Source: Aliiroseovarius sp. S1123 (GTDB lineage Bacteria; Pseudomonadota; Alphaproteobacteria; Rhodobacterales; Rhodobacteraceae). From it: a stretch of 64,000 bases of DNA. Shown in pieces: positions 29,206 through 37,873 of this stretch (its first letter is position 1; every line of letters starts with the position of its first letter). Below the pieces are notes generated by a model. The model did no database searches and was not told the DNA's origin. It was given only the letters and a program-made list of their open reading frames with translations. The position numbers and the translations under genes were made by a program. The stretch covers positions 620,001 to 684,000 of the forward strand of contig NZ_JALKBE010000001.1 of NCBI RefSeq assembly GCF_023015885.1, read 5' to 3'.

Positions 29206-30264
29206 ATGCGTATGAATAAGCTTGCCGATGGTGCACTCGAGGTCAGTGCGCTGTGTCTGGGTTCCATGCTGTGGGGGTCAACGAACACCGAGGCCGAGGG
29301 CCACGCGCAGATCGACATGTTTCTGGATTATGGCGGCAACTTCATCGACACGGCCGAGATGTACCCGGTGAACCCAATTAAGGCAGAGCGCTGTGGTGCA
29401 TCGGAGGCGGTGATCGGTAGCTGGCTGGCCAAGTCTGGGCGGCGCGACGAGGTGGTCATCGCCACCAAAGTCTCGGGCGACAATCCGGGCTGGAAACGGG
29501 ACGGTAAGGGCTATGATAGTGCGATCATCCATCAGGCGGTGAACGAGTCTCTGGAAAAGCTGCAGACTGACTATATCGACATCTACCAGACCCACTGGCC
29601 CCTGCGCGGCAGCTATGCCTTCCGTCAGAACTGGACGTTTGACCCGTCGCGCCAGAACCGCGAAGAAACCGAAGCGCATATGCGCGACGTGCTGACTGCC
29701 ATGGCCGAGGTCGTGGCCGCAGGCAAGGTCCGCCATTTCGGGTTGTCGAATGAAAGCGCGTGGGGCACGGCGCAGTGGCTGCGCATTGCCCGCGAAATGG
29801 GCGCGCCCGAGGTGATCTCGATCCAGAATGAATACAGTCTGATGCATCGCCTTGCGGACACCGATCTGGCCGAGCTGTGCATGAACGAAGGCACGCGTGT
29901 TCTGTCTTTCTCACCACTCGCAACAGGGCTGCTGACGGGTAAGTATCAAAACGGCGCCGTGCCTGCTGGCTCGCGTCTCGAGATCGCGGCGAAGAACGGC
30001 TATCCGGATTTGGGCGGACGTATCACAGACCAAGCGTTCCCCGCGGTGGATGCCTATCAGGCAGTTGCGGACAAGCACGGGCTTGATCTGGTGCAGATGG
30101 CCTTGGCGTTCTCGGTCGGGCGGCCCTTCATGGGGTCAACGATCTTTGGCGCGTCTTCGATGGAGCAGCTGGGGCTGATTTTGGATGGCAAGGATCTGGT
30201 CTTGTCAAACGGAGTTCTCGCCGATATCGACGCGGCGCATCGCGCGCACCCGATGCCGTTCTGA
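29206..30264 (+). CDS. Aldo/keto reductase
   Basis: A 352-residue NADPH-dependent TIM-barrel oxidoreductase similar to the Tas group. The catalytic tetrad is complete: Asp48 and Tyr53 (FIDTAEMY), Lys88 (IATKVSG) and His130 (YQTHWP). An NADP-binding C-terminal segment follows (FSVGRPFMGSTIFGAS). It has its own GGGAG ribosome-binding region and is followed 8 bases later by a lipocalin gene. The substrate cannot be told. Confidence 0.92.
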   Translation: MRMNKLADGALEVSALCLGSMLWGSTNTEAEGHAQIDMFLDYGGNFIDTAEMYPVNPIKAERCGASEAVIGSWLAKSGRRDEVVIATKVSGDNPGWKRDGKGYDSAIIHQAVNESLEKLQTDYIDIYQTHWPLRGSYAFRQNWTFDPSRQNREETEAHMRDVLTAMAEVVAAGKVRHFGLSNESAWGTAQWLRIAREMGAPEVISIQNEYSLMHRLADTDLAELCMNEGTRVLSFSPLATGLLTGKYQNGAVPAGSRLEIAAKNGYPDLGGRITDQAFPAVDAYQAVADKHGLDLVQMALAFSVGRPFMGSTIFGASSMEQLGLILDGKDLVLSNGVLADIDAAHRAHPMPF

Positions 30265-30272
30265 GGAAGCCC

Positions 30273-30797
30273 ATGATGATGGATCGACGTACTGTGCTGA
30301 AACTTGGTGTTGCCGCTGTTGCGCCCACGTTGGTCGCGGCCTGTGTCAGCAATGGCGGGATCGAGTTTCATCGCAACACCCGCCGCCCCATCAGCTCGAC
30401 CACGCGGTTCGATGCGTCCCGGTTCGCCGGGGACTGGGTGATCCGGGGTGAGTTTGTGCACCCCGGCGAGACACCACTTTATGGTAAGGTGTCCATCGAA
30501 CACGGCGCGCAGGGCATCACGGGCATCACGCTTAGCAACGCGGCCAGCTCGCGCGAGCGTTATGACGCGCAGATGAAAATCCCCGGCCGGATCATCGTGG
30601 GTACGCCGCCTTTTGGAACCGAATACTGGGTGCTTTGGGTGGATGCGGACTATCGCACGGCGGCGATCGGCACGCCGTCGGGCAGCTTCGGCTGGATCAT
30701 CGACCGGAAGCGCACTGGGGGCGCGGATCGCATCAGGGCGGCCGCCGATATGCTGGCGTTTAACGGATACGCCACGGATCGGTTGCAAACACGCTAA
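30273..30797 (+). CDS. Lipocalin-family lipoprotein
   Basis: A 174-residue exported protein. The N-terminus has an RR pair and a lipobox-like TLVAAC, so it is probably a lipoprotein. The mature domain shows the Blc-like lipocalin pattern: FAGDWVIRGEF near the start, TEYWVLWVDADYRTAAIGTP in the centre and FGWIIDRKR near the end. Bacterial lipocalins of this kind bind lipids or hydrophobic ligands in the envelope. Three consecutive ATGs give slightly different starts. It follows the aldo/keto reductase gene by 8 bases. Confidence 0.82.
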   Translation: MMMDRRTVLKLGVAAVAPTLVAACVSNGGIEFHRNTRRPISSTTRFDASRFAGDWVIRGEFVHPGETPLYGKVSIEHGAQGITGITLSNAASSRERYDAQMKIPGRIIVGTPPFGTEYWVLWVDADYRTAAIGTPSGSFGWIIDRKRTGGADRIRAAADMLAFNGYATDRLQTR

Positions 30798-30841
30798 GCC
30801 CTAAGCTTGCGAAGGGATGCGGGACGTGCGAAGCCGTTTGC

Positions 30842-31744
30842 ATGCAAGCTTGGATCCCCATCACCATACTGGCCGCGTTCTCGCAAAACCTGCGTTTCAT
30901 GCTGCAAAAGCGGCTGAAGGACACGCGGCTTAGCGCGACCGGGGCCACCTTCGCGCGCTTCGTCTATTCCGCCCCGCTGGTTGCCGTGCTGATGGCGGGC
31001 TATTTCACGGCCACGGGACTGGAGGTTCCACAGCCTGACGCGCGGTTCTTTGCCTTTGCCTTCACCGGCGGGATTGCCCAAATTTTGGCAACGATCTGCG
31101 TGGTTGCATTGTTTGCCGAACGCAACTTTGCTGTCGGGATCACTTTCAAGAAAACCGAAGTCGTACTGACCGCCCTGACCGGACTTCTGGTGCTCGGGGA
31201 AGGTGTCGGAATGGCCGGAGCGCTGGCCATTGGCATCGGGTTCTTTGGTCTGATCCTTTTGTCGGACCCTCCGGAAGGTGGGAAAGGCTGGCGACGTTTC
31301 TTCAATAAGGCCGCCGCGCTGGGACTGAGCGCGGGACTGCTCTTTTCCTTTTCGGCCATCGGCTATCGCGGCGCGTCCCTGTCGTTGGGCGTCGAAGACG
31401 TGGTGGCGCGCGCGGGCTTTACGTTGGCGGTCGTGACAGCGTTTCAATCGCTGATCATGGCGGGCTGGATGGTCCTGCGCGAAAAAGGCGAAGTCACGCG
31501 TGTGCTTGCCTCGTGGCGCGTTGGGGTGCTGGTCGGACTCAGCTCGATGGTCGGCAGTTTTTGCTGGTTCACCGCTTTCACGCTGCAAAACGCGGCGCTT
31601 GTGAAGGCGTTGGGGCAGGTGGAGCTTCTGTTCTCCTACGCCGCCACGCTGTTCGTGTTCCGCGAAAAGGTCAGCGGGCGCGAATATGCGGGAACCGCGC
31701 TGATCCTCGCCTCGGTCCTGGTGTTGGTTCTGTACCTGAAATAA
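30842..31744 (+). CDS. EamA/DMT-superfamily permease
   Basis: A 300-residue inner-membrane protein with about ten transmembrane helices arranged as two five-helix halves, the layout of drug/metabolite transporters. The first half ends near GFFGLILLSDPPEG, and the second half ends with VFREKVSGREYAGTALILASV, a usual EamA ending. The transported compound is unknown. No clear ribosome-binding site precedes the ATG. Confidence 0.85.
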   Translation: MQAWIPITILAAFSQNLRFMLQKRLKDTRLSATGATFARFVYSAPLVAVLMAGYFTATGLEVPQPDARFFAFAFTGGIAQILATICVVALFAERNFAVGITFKKTEVVLTALTGLLVLGEGVGMAGALAIGIGFFGLILLSDPPEGGKGWRRFFNKAAALGLSAGLLFSFSAIGYRGASLSLGVEDVVARAGFTLAVVTAFQSLIMAGWMVLREKGEVTRVLASWRVGVLVGLSSMVGSFCWFTAFTLQNAALVKALGQVELLFSYAATLFVFREKVSGREYAGTALILASVLVLVLYLK

Positions 31745-31749
31745 CGCCG

Positions 31750-32451
31750 TTACAGGGCGGCAGACAAAGGTCCGACGCCGCCCAGACGTTCAAACAGGCT
31801 TTCTTCGTCCGAGTTGTTGAAGAAGGGGACCTGAGCGGGGGCGCCGAGGTCAGGCAGGTTGCCTACGATCTCGGCCAGCACGACTTCGGTGATGAAGGGC
31901 AGGTCGAAACGACGCACGTCGTCCAGCGGGATCCATTGCAGGTGGCTCAGCTCGTCCGAGGCGCGCGAGAAATCGTCGACATCTGTCTTAAGCTCGTCTG
32001 CGTCTACCGCAAAAAAGCGTGCATCAAAGCGGCGCGGGCGTCCTTTGGGGGTGATGGCGCGGAAGACAAAAGACATGCCTTTGGCCGAGGGGATAAAGCC
32101 TGCATCCGCAAAGCTTTGCCAGTCGCCGGGGATGTCGCTGGACCACGCGCCAGCCTCGCCCAAGATCTGGCCGGTTTCTTCCCACAGTTCGCGAATGGCC
32201 GCGACCAGAAGCGCCTGGGCTTTCGAGGCATCCGCCTGTTCACCCAAACGGGTCAGGCAGGGTTCTGCCCCTGCGTCTGCCAGAGGGACTTGCGCATCGG
32301 TCGCATCCAGCGCGCCGCCCGGAAAGACGAACTTGTTGGGCATGAAGGCGGCCTTTGCGCCGCGTTGTCCCATCAGAACTTGGGGGCGAGTGGCTTTGTC
32401 CCGGATCAGAATGACGGTTGCTGCGTCGCGGATGATCTTGGATTTGTCCAT
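31750..32451 (-). CDS. NUDIX hydrolase
   Basis: A 233-residue protein with a NUDIX fold. The Nudix box is recognisable but split: FVFPGGALD early and AAIRELWEETGQIL after an insertion of about 37 residues, like the NUDT7/NUDT19-type coenzyme-A diphosphatases. The catalytic glutamates of REL-EE are present. It is convergent with the EamA gene (6-base gap) and lies 22 bases after the DUF983 gene on the same strand. A CoA-type substrate is inferred from the long insertion only. Confidence 0.85.
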   Translation of the reverse strand: MDKSKIIRDAATVILIRDKATRPQVLMGQRGAKAAFMPNKFVFPGGALDATDAQVPLADAGAEPCLTRLGEQADASKAQALLVAAIRELWEETGQILGEAGAWSSDIPGDWQSFADAGFIPSAKGMSFVFRAITPKGRPRRFDARFFAVDADELKTDVDDFSRASDELSHLQWIPLDDVRRFDLPFITEVVLAEIVGNLPDLGAPAQVPFFNNSDEESLFERLGGVGPLSAAL

Positions 32452-32473
32452 GTCGGCCCCTTATGGCGTTCTG

Positions 32474-32893
32474 TTACTTCTTTCCTGCAAAACCGTGCAT
32501 ACGCTTTGCCCACTGAAAGGCAATCATAAAGCCTTTGAAGCGGGGCAGAAGATAAAGTGACGCAGCGACAGTCCCCACGGTGAAGATGGTGGCTAGGATC
32601 AAAGGATCTTGCACGACGTGCACATAGAAAATGTGCAGCAGGGGGGCCATGACGTGGCCCACTACGATAATGGTCAGATAGGCAGGGCCATCATCCGCGC
32701 GCTGGTGGTATAGTTCTTCCCCGCAAACCGTGCAGTCGTGATGGACCTTCAGATATCCCTGAAACAGCTTTCCTGTGCCGCAGCTTGGGCACCGCTTCGC
32801 CCAGCCCTTGCGCAGGGCAGGCTTTAGCTCACGTTCACGTTCGGCCACTGCGGGCATCATATCATCCGCAGTCATCTGAGCGTTTTCAGTCAT
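32474..32893 (-). CDS. DUF983 membrane protein
   Basis: A 139-residue protein with an N-terminal zinc-ribbon-like module (CPSCG...CTVCG, about residues 35-58) followed by two transmembrane helices (about 72-92 and 97-118). This is the DUF983 layout; members are common in alphaproteobacteria, but their function is not known. It is probably co-transcribed with the NUDIX gene. Confidence 0.85.
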   Translation of the reverse strand: MTENAQMTADDMMPAVAERERELKPALRKGWAKRCPSCGTGKLFQGYLKVHHDCTVCGEELYHQRADDGPAYLTIIVVGHVMAPLLHIFYVHVVQDPLILATIFTVGTVAASLYLLPRFKGFMIAFQWAKRMHGFAGKK

Positions 32894-33087
32894 CGGGGAC
32901 TCCTTTGTCGCGCGTCAGACCATCATACAGAACTTCACATGTAAATCAGGCCCAGAAATGCGCTTGCGTCGGGATGTCGCGGAAAAATGCGCAAGGCTGC
33001 GACGGAAAGCTGAAGCCCGCGCGTTGAAGATACATAGCGACACAGAAACACGGTGTCGCATGAGGCAAGAAATCTTAGGAGACCGTT

Positions 33088-33684
33088 ATGAAACTGAACA
33101 AGAAAACTGCTACGACTGCTATTGCTCTGGGTCTTGGAGCCGCTCTGACGCTGGGCTCGACCGCTGCGATGGCCTTTGGTGGCAAAGATGGTGATCGTGG
33201 CGCAATGGGACGTAAAGGCGGGTTCATGCAGATGGAGTTCGTGGATGTTGATTTGGACAAGAATGGCCAGATCACCGTCGAGGATCTGCAAGCCGCTGCA
33301 AAGGCACGGTTCGACATGGCTGACGCTGATGGCGATGGTGCGTTGACGCTGGACGAAATGAAAGCCCAGGCTGAACAGCGCATGGCAAATCGCATGGCCG
33401 CAAAAGGCGACGGCAAAGGCGAGCGCAAAGGCAAGATGTTCCAGAAGCGCATGGGCTGGAAACTGGAAGACATGCTGGCCAAGAAAGACGCGGACGGCAA
33501 TGGCAGCCTGAGCTTCGAGGAAGTCACACCAGATCAGGCCATGTTTGAACGCATGATCGACCGGTTCGACACGGATGATGACAATGCCATCTCGGCGGCC
33601 GAGTTCGATGCGGCCCAGAAAGAGATGTTCATGCGGCACGGCAAACGCGGCCATGGTGGTAAAGACGGCGGCCGCAAAGGCTAA
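33088..33684 (+). CDS. Secreted EF-hand calcium-binding protein
   Basis: A 198-residue exported protein with a signal peptide (hydrophobic to about 28, AMA cleavage site) and four EF-hand loops: residues 55-66 (position 12 is Asp), 79-90, 134-145 and 161-172, the last three with canonical Asp-x-Asp start and Glu at position 12. A basic, Gly/Lys-rich spacer (about 103-122) separates the pairs, and the C-terminus is His/Gly/Lys rich. It precedes the sigma-factor operon across a strong hairpin, so it may be part of a calcium- or envelope-responsive system. TTAGGAGA is the ribosome-binding site. Confidence 0.88.
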   Translation: MKLNKKTATTAIALGLGAALTLGSTAAMAFGGKDGDRGAMGRKGGFMQMEFVDVDLDKNGQITVEDLQAAAKARFDMADADGDGALTLDEMKAQAEQRMANRMAAKGDGKGERKGKMFQKRMGWKLEDMLAKKDADGNGSLSFEEVTPDQAMFERMIDRFDTDDDNAISAAEFDAAQKEMFMRHGKRGHGGKDGGRKG

Positions 33685-33690
33685 ATCTGA

Positions 33691-33726
33691 TGCGGATGCC
33701 CCGCCTGACGGGGTGGGGCATCCGCA
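33691..33726 (+). terminator. Very stable hairpin between the EF-hand and sigma-factor genes
   Basis: TGCGGATGCCCC (33691-33702) pairs perfectly with GGGGCATCCGCA (33715-33726), 12 bp. An alternative inner CCCCG/CGGGG pairing is possible. It begins 6 bases after the EF-hand stop codon. There is no T-run (CATTGTCTTGGG follows), so it may stabilise the EF-hand mRNA end or limit read-through into the sigma gene. Confidence 0.6.
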
Positions 33727-33763
33727 CATTGTCTTGGGTCAGGGATCGGGCTAGGCAGGGTAT

Positions 33764-34351
33764 ATGAACATGGCCTTGGACGCGTATGAAGGTGCTTCGG
33801 ACGAGGCGTTGCTGGTGCTTTACGGCAATGGCGACGCTGTGGCCGCGCAGCTTCTGACCCAGCGGCTTGCACCGCGCGTTCTGGGCTTTGCGACACGGCT
33901 TCTGAGCGGTGACCGCGCCGAGGCCGAGGACGTGACGCAGGAAGCGATGTTGCGTCTGTGGAAACAGGCCGCAAGCTGGCGTAGTGGCGAGGCTCAGGTC
34001 TCGACCTGGCTGTACCGGGTGGTGTCGAACCTGTGCACCGACCGGCTTCGGAAGCGGCGAACCGTTGATCTCGATGCGGCGGGTGACCCGGAAGATGGGC
34101 AGCCCTCGGCGGTCGAAAACATGATGGATGTCGATCGGGCCACGGCCTTGCAGGGCGCGTTGAACCGATTGCCGGATCGACAGAAGGTTGCGGTGACGCT
34201 TCGACATATTGAAGGGGCAACGAACCCCGAGATCGCCCAGATCATGGGCATCAGCGTCGAAGCGGTGGAAAGTTTGACCGCAAGGGGAAAAAGAGCCTTG
34301 GCCAAGGATCTGGCCGGGCGACGTGAGGAGTTGGGATATGGTGAAGACTGA
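33764..34351 (+). CDS. RNA polymerase ECF-type sigma factor
   Basis: A 195-residue sigma-70 family factor with only regions 2 and 4. Region 2 covers LLTQRLAPRVLGFATRLLSGDRAEAEDVTQEAMLR... (about 28-85, including the DVTQEAMLRLW core-binding motif and STWLYRVVSNLCTDRLRKR), and region 4 (about 125-185) contains LNRLPDRQKVAVTLRHIEG and the helix-turn-helix NPEIAQIMGISVEAVESLTARGKRAL. The next gene overlaps its end by 14 bases and is a likely cognate regulator. The target promoter is not known. Confidence 0.92.
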   Translation: MNMALDAYEGASDEALLVLYGNGDAVAAQLLTQRLAPRVLGFATRLLSGDRAEAEDVTQEAMLRLWKQAASWRSGEAQVSTWLYRVVSNLCTDRLRKRRTVDLDAAGDPEDGQPSAVENMMDVDRATALQGALNRLPDRQKVAVTLRHIEGATNPEIAQIMGISVEAVESLTARGKRALAKDLAGRREELGYGED

Positions 34352-34745
34352 CAAGCAGCCGATGCAGGACAATGAGCTGGACCTGTTCTTTGACGCGGCC
34401 CGGCGGGACGTGGCCGCGCCGTCTGACACATTGATGGCGGCGATTATGGCCGATGCACAGGCACAAATGCCTGTGGTCGAACCGCTGCCTACCTCAAAGA
34501 CACACAAGATGGGATTGTTCGCGTCCATTTGGTCCGCGATTGGCGGTCTGCCCGCTGCGGCCAGTCTGGCGACAGCGACCGTTGCCGGCGTCTGGATCGG
34601 GTTTACGCAGCCGGTTCAACTTGAAACGTTGTCTGGCGGGTTGGTGCTGGCGGGGGACTATGTCACCACGGACACCACCTATGCGCTGGAAGACCTTGCG
34701 CCCGGATATTTGGGAACGACCCTGTTTGCAGAGGATGAGGGATAA
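34338..34745 (+). CDS. Probable anti-sigma-type membrane protein
   Basis: A 135-residue protein with a soluble N-terminal part (DNELDLFFDAARRDVAAPSDTLMAAIMADA, a zinc-free anti-sigma-like helical start), one transmembrane segment (about 72-92, GLPAAASLATATVAGVWIGF) and a short periplasmic tail. It has no recognisable family motif. Overlap with the sigma gene and single-pass topology make an anti-sigma role likely, by inference. The ATG at 34338 follows GAGGAG at 7-base spacing. Confidence 0.6.
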   Translation: MVKTDKQPMQDNELDLFFDAARRDVAAPSDTLMAAIMADAQAQMPVVEPLPTSKTHKMGLFASIWSAIGGLPAAASLATATVAGVWIGFTQPVQLETLSGGLVLAGDYVTTDTTYALEDLAPGYLGTTLFAEDEG

Positions 34746-34747
34746 TC

Positions 34748-35272
34748 ATGTCAGATCAAACACCGCAGACACCGACCTCACCCTCCCGCGCGCCCCGGCG
34801 CTGGACGCGCGTTGTGCTGGTGGTTTCATTGACGCTGAACCTGCTGGTTCTGGGGTTGATCGTGGGGGCCCAGGTTGCTGGGCATCGCGGAGATGGCTTT
34901 GATCACCGTGGCCCAGATCGCGGCGCGATCCGCGATCTGGGGTTCGGCCCGATCGCAAAGGCTCTGGATATCAAGGACCGGCGCGAGATTGGGCGCGCCT
35001 TTAGGCGCGAAAGCGGATCCTTCAAGGAAAACCGTACTGTGCTTGAGCGGGATTTTGTGGCGCTTTTGCAGATCCTGCGGAGCGAAGATTTCGACGCGGC
35101 TTCGTTTGAGGCCACTTTGTCCCAGCAGGCCGAACGGCTACGCCTGAGGGGCGAGACCTTGCGTCATCTGCTCGTCGAACGGATCGACGGGATGTCTGTT
35201 GAAGACCGCAAGGCTTTCGCTGATCGTTTGGAACGCGCAGTTGATCGCGGATCGAGACCCAAGGATCGTTGA
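34748..35272 (+). CDS. CpxP/Spy-like periplasmic sensor protein (heavy-metal-sensor type)
   Basis: A 174-residue protein with one N-terminal transmembrane helix (about 22-45) and a helical periplasmic domain. The latter resembles the periplasmic heavy-metal-resistance/CpxP-Spy-ZraP group: repeated Arg/Glu-rich helices with RRESGSFKENRTVLERDF, LRSEDFDAASFEATLSQQ and a C-terminal MSVEDRKAFADRLE. It lies 2 bases after the anti-sigma-like gene in the same operon. It probably senses envelope or metal stress for this sigma system; the stimulus is unknown. Confidence 0.75.
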   Translation: MSDQTPQTPTSPSRAPRRWTRVVLVVSLTLNLLVLGLIVGAQVAGHRGDGFDHRGPDRGAIRDLGFGPIAKALDIKDRREIGRAFRRESGSFKENRTVLERDFVALLQILRSEDFDAASFEATLSQQAERLRLRGETLRHLLVERIDGMSVEDRKAFADRLERAVDRGSRPKDR

Positions 35273-35308
35273 TGTCAGCTGGGTTGCGTCGAACTGCGAC
35301 CCGTCTGC

Positions 35309-36694
35309 TTAGGCCGCTGAACGCCCGAAGGTCACCACGTTGCGGCCGTCCGATTTCGACGCATACAGCGCTTGGTCAGCAGACCGCGTCAGCTCATGCG
35401 CGCTGCGCGTGTCATGTGGTTGATCTCCCCAAACCGCAACGCCAACAGACACCGTGACCGGGACCGGAAAAGTGGTCTCGGCGACATAGATCGGCTGATC
35501 TCCTATGGCGCGGCGCAGACGTTCCGCCATGGCCATCACGTCCTTTTGGCTGACATCGGGCAGGGCAACCATGAACTCCTCGCCGCCAAAACGCGCCAGA
35601 AGGTCAAACTCGCGTAGATTGTCGCGCAGGCGATTTGCGACCTCGATCAACACCTGATCGCCAACCCCATGTCCGAACCGGTCATTGATGGATTTGAAGT
35701 GATCCAGATCCAGCACCATGATCGCATAGGGCTGCCCGTTGGTTAGGGCCTCTTGTTCCAACCGGTTCAGATAACTTTGCGCATAGCGGCGATTGTGCAG
35801 CCCGGTCAAAGGATCCTGTACCGCCAGTGACAAGTTGTGATCAAAGCGTTTGCGCAGGGCGTCCAGTTCCAGCTTGCGCGCCAGAAGGGTTTTCAAACGC
35901 ACGGCAAGTTCGGTCGCATCGAACCCACAATGCAGAATTGCGTCAGCCCCCAGATCCAGCGCCATTGCGCCGTCATGGGGGCGGTCGCGATCATGGATAA
36001 CCACAATAATCGCATTTCGCGTATGCACACGAGAGCGTAGCTCGCTGACCAATCGCAGACCGTCTGATTCCCCGGCCAATGACGCGCTGATGACAAAGGC
36101 ATCGGGGGCATTGCTGTTCGTGTTCACGTCGCTCAACGCCTGCGATTTCGTCATGATATCAAGACGGTGCGGAAGCTCAAGCCCAAGCTTTCGGCGCCAC
36201 AAAAGCCCGTGTTCCGGCTCTGGCGCAACAAGGGCGATATGGGCCGCGGGGACAAAATTTGCCGCATCCTCGGCACAGCCAAACTCGGCCGAGATGTCGC
36301 GATGGCGCATGATCTCATCATATGTTCCGCGCATGCGGATCAGGTTTCGCACCATAGCAGACAGCGTGCTTTCTTTCACATCCGGGGAATAAACATCATC
36401 CGCGCCTGCTTCCAAAGCGGCAATCCGGGTATTTTGGCTGTCCTTATCCGCAAACAGGATAACCGGAATGGTGTGCAGGTTCGCGTCCTTCTTCAAGGCG
36501 TCGCAGATCGCCAGACTTTGACCAGATTGCCCACGCCCTAAGATGATTAGGTCAGGCTGCGCCCGCCGCGCTGTGTCCAGCACGTCGTCGATCCGCTCGA
36601 CCTGAATGACATCATACCCCGATACGGTGAATTTCACCTTCAGGACGATGCGATTGGTCGCAAGATCGTCTGCTATCAATATCCTTCCGCTCAT
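35309..36694 (-). CDS. PleD-like diguanylate cyclase with degenerate receiver domains
   Basis: 461 residues arranged like PleD: receiver domain 1 (about 3-120), receiver-like domain 2 (about 150-275) and a GGDEF domain (about 295-455). The active motif is GGEEF at 370-374, with an RxxD inhibitory site at 361-364 (REFD), so cyclic-di-GMP synthesis and product inhibition look intact. Receiver 1 keeps Asp9-Asp10 and the Lys of FADKDS, but the phospho-acceptor position in LIILGRG is Gly53 instead of Asp; receiver 2 also lacks an acceptor. Control by phosphorylation is therefore unlikely. Confidence 0.9.
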   Translation of the reverse strand: MSGRILIADDLATNRIVLKVKFTVSGYDVIQVERIDDVLDTARRAQPDLIILGRGQSGQSLAICDALKKDANLHTIPVILFADKDSQNTRIAALEAGADDVYSPDVKESTLSAMVRNLIRMRGTYDEIMRHRDISAEFGCAEDAANFVPAAHIALVAPEPEHGLLWRRKLGLELPHRLDIMTKSQALSDVNTNSNAPDAFVISASLAGESDGLRLVSELRSRVHTRNAIIVVIHDRDRPHDGAMALDLGADAILHCGFDATELAVRLKTLLARKLELDALRKRFDHNLSLAVQDPLTGLHNRRYAQSYLNRLEQEALTNGQPYAIMVLDLDHFKSINDRFGHGVGDQVLIEVANRLRDNLREFDLLARFGGEEFMVALPDVSQKDVMAMAERLRRAIGDQPIYVAETTFPVPVTVSVGVAVWGDQPHDTRSAHELTRSADQALYASKSDGRNVVTFGRSAA

Positions 36695-36785
36695 CTGACC
36701 ATTTCGTTAAAAGTTGAATATAAGTTGCAGACATCCTGCGGTCGATTGGTTAAGAAATCCTTTCCAAATGAAAAGGAGTGTTAAG

Positions 36786-37064
36786 TTGACGTCGGATCAA
36801 GCCGAACGGATTGCGTTGAATATGCTCGCTTGGCTGGTGTCAAATGACGAGCTTCTGCCGATTTTCATGGGGGCGACCGGGGCTGGGCAGGACACGTTGC
36901 GCGACCGCGCGGGGGACCCCGAGTTTCTTGCCGCGATGTTGGATTTCATGATGATGGATGATCAATGGATCATGCAGGCCTGCGACGCGCAGGGGCTGGC
37001 ATATGACCTGGTTGCGCAAGTCCGACATGCTTTGCCAGGCGGGTCAGAAATGCACTGGACCTGA
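36786..37064 (+). CDS. DUF3572 family protein
   Basis: A 92-residue helical protein matching the DUF3572 pattern: AERIALNMLAWLVSNDELLPIFMGATG at the start and MLDFMMMDDQWIM in the centre. Function is unknown. The start is taken as the TTG at 36786 because AAAGGAG lies exactly 7 bases upstream; the ATG at 36768 sits upstream of that site. It is divergent from the PleD-like gene, with about 90 bases between them, and 50 bases before the HAD hydrolase gene. Confidence 0.82.
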   Translation: MTSDQAERIALNMLAWLVSNDELLPIFMGATGAGQDTLRDRAGDPEFLAAMLDFMMMDDQWIMQACDAQGLAYDLVAQVRHALPGGSEMHWT

Positions 37065-37114
37065 TGGGCTGATATGGGCAGTGTGGCGTTGAAACGCAGC
37101 TAGGAGCACCCCTG

Positions 37115-37804
37115 ATGATCAAAGCCCTACTCTTCGACAAGGACGGCACGCTTTTCCAGTTCAAGGCCACTTGGGAGGCTTGGGCGCATGCAGTGCTATT
37201 GCGCCTGACCGATGGCGATCGCGCGCGCGCCACTGACGTTGGGCGGGACATTGGGTTCGACATGGACACGCTGACCTTCGAGCGTGACAGCGTTGTTATC
37301 GCAGGAACCCCGGCCGAGATCGTCGCGGCGCTGCAAAAGCACTTTGCATTGTCAGCTAACGCGTTGGAAACCATTCTTAACGACGAAGCCGAAACCGCAC
37401 CGCAGGTCGAGGCCGTCGCCTTGGTGCCTTTGATGGAAAGCCTTCGCGCCCGCGGGTTGGCGCTTGGAGTGGCAACCAATGACGCAGAACGCCCAGCGCG
37501 GCAGCACCTGGAAGGCGCTGGCGTGTCAGAGCTGTTCGATTTCATCTCGGGCTATGACAGCGGAAACGGCGTCAAACCGGATGCTGCACCCTGTTTGGCT
37601 TTCGCGCGGAAAGTGGATGTGCCATCGGCTCAGGTCGCGATGGTCGGAGACAGTCTGCACGATTTGAAAGCCGGGCGTGCGGCAGGAATGTGCACCATTG
37701 GCGTGTTGACCGGGTTGGCGACCCAGGGCGAGCTATCACCCTTTGCAGATGTGGTTCTGGACAACATCGGGCAAATTCCGGCGTGGTTGGATCAACAGAC
37801 CTAG
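37115..37804 (+). CDS. HAD-superfamily hydrolase, phosphoglycolate-phosphatase-like
   Basis: A 229-residue phosphatase of the HAD superfamily: motif I LLFDKDGTLF (nucleophile and acid/base Asp), motif II in VATNDAERP, Lys in GNGVKPDAAP and motif IV MVGDSLHDLKAG. The helical cap between motifs I and II is typical of Gph-like enzymes. The substrate could be phosphoglycolate or another small phosphate ester. TAGGAG precedes the ATG. Confidence 0.88.
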   Translation: MIKALLFDKDGTLFQFKATWEAWAHAVLLRLTDGDRARATDVGRDIGFDMDTLTFERDSVVIAGTPAEIVAALQKHFALSANALETILNDEAETAPQVEAVALVPLMESLRARGLALGVATNDAERPARQHLEGAGVSELFDFISGYDSGNGVKPDAAPCLAFARKVDVPSAQVAMVGDSLHDLKAGRAAGMCTIGVLTGLATQGELSPFADVVLDNIGQIPAWLDQQT

Positions 37805-37849
37805 CGAACACATACGCTTTTTCGAATTGTTAAGAATTGGGCCCTAGAA

Positions 37850-37867
37850 CGTCACTGTGAAGTGACG
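37850..37867 (+). promoter_or_regulatory. Hairpin just before the H-NOX start
   Basis: CGTCACT (37850-37856), loop GTGA, AGTGACG (37861-37867): a perfect 7-bp stem ending 6 bases before the preferred ATG at 37874. It covers the region where a ribosome-binding site would lie, which could limit translation. Confidence 0.5.
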
Positions 37868-37873
37868 CGTGTG

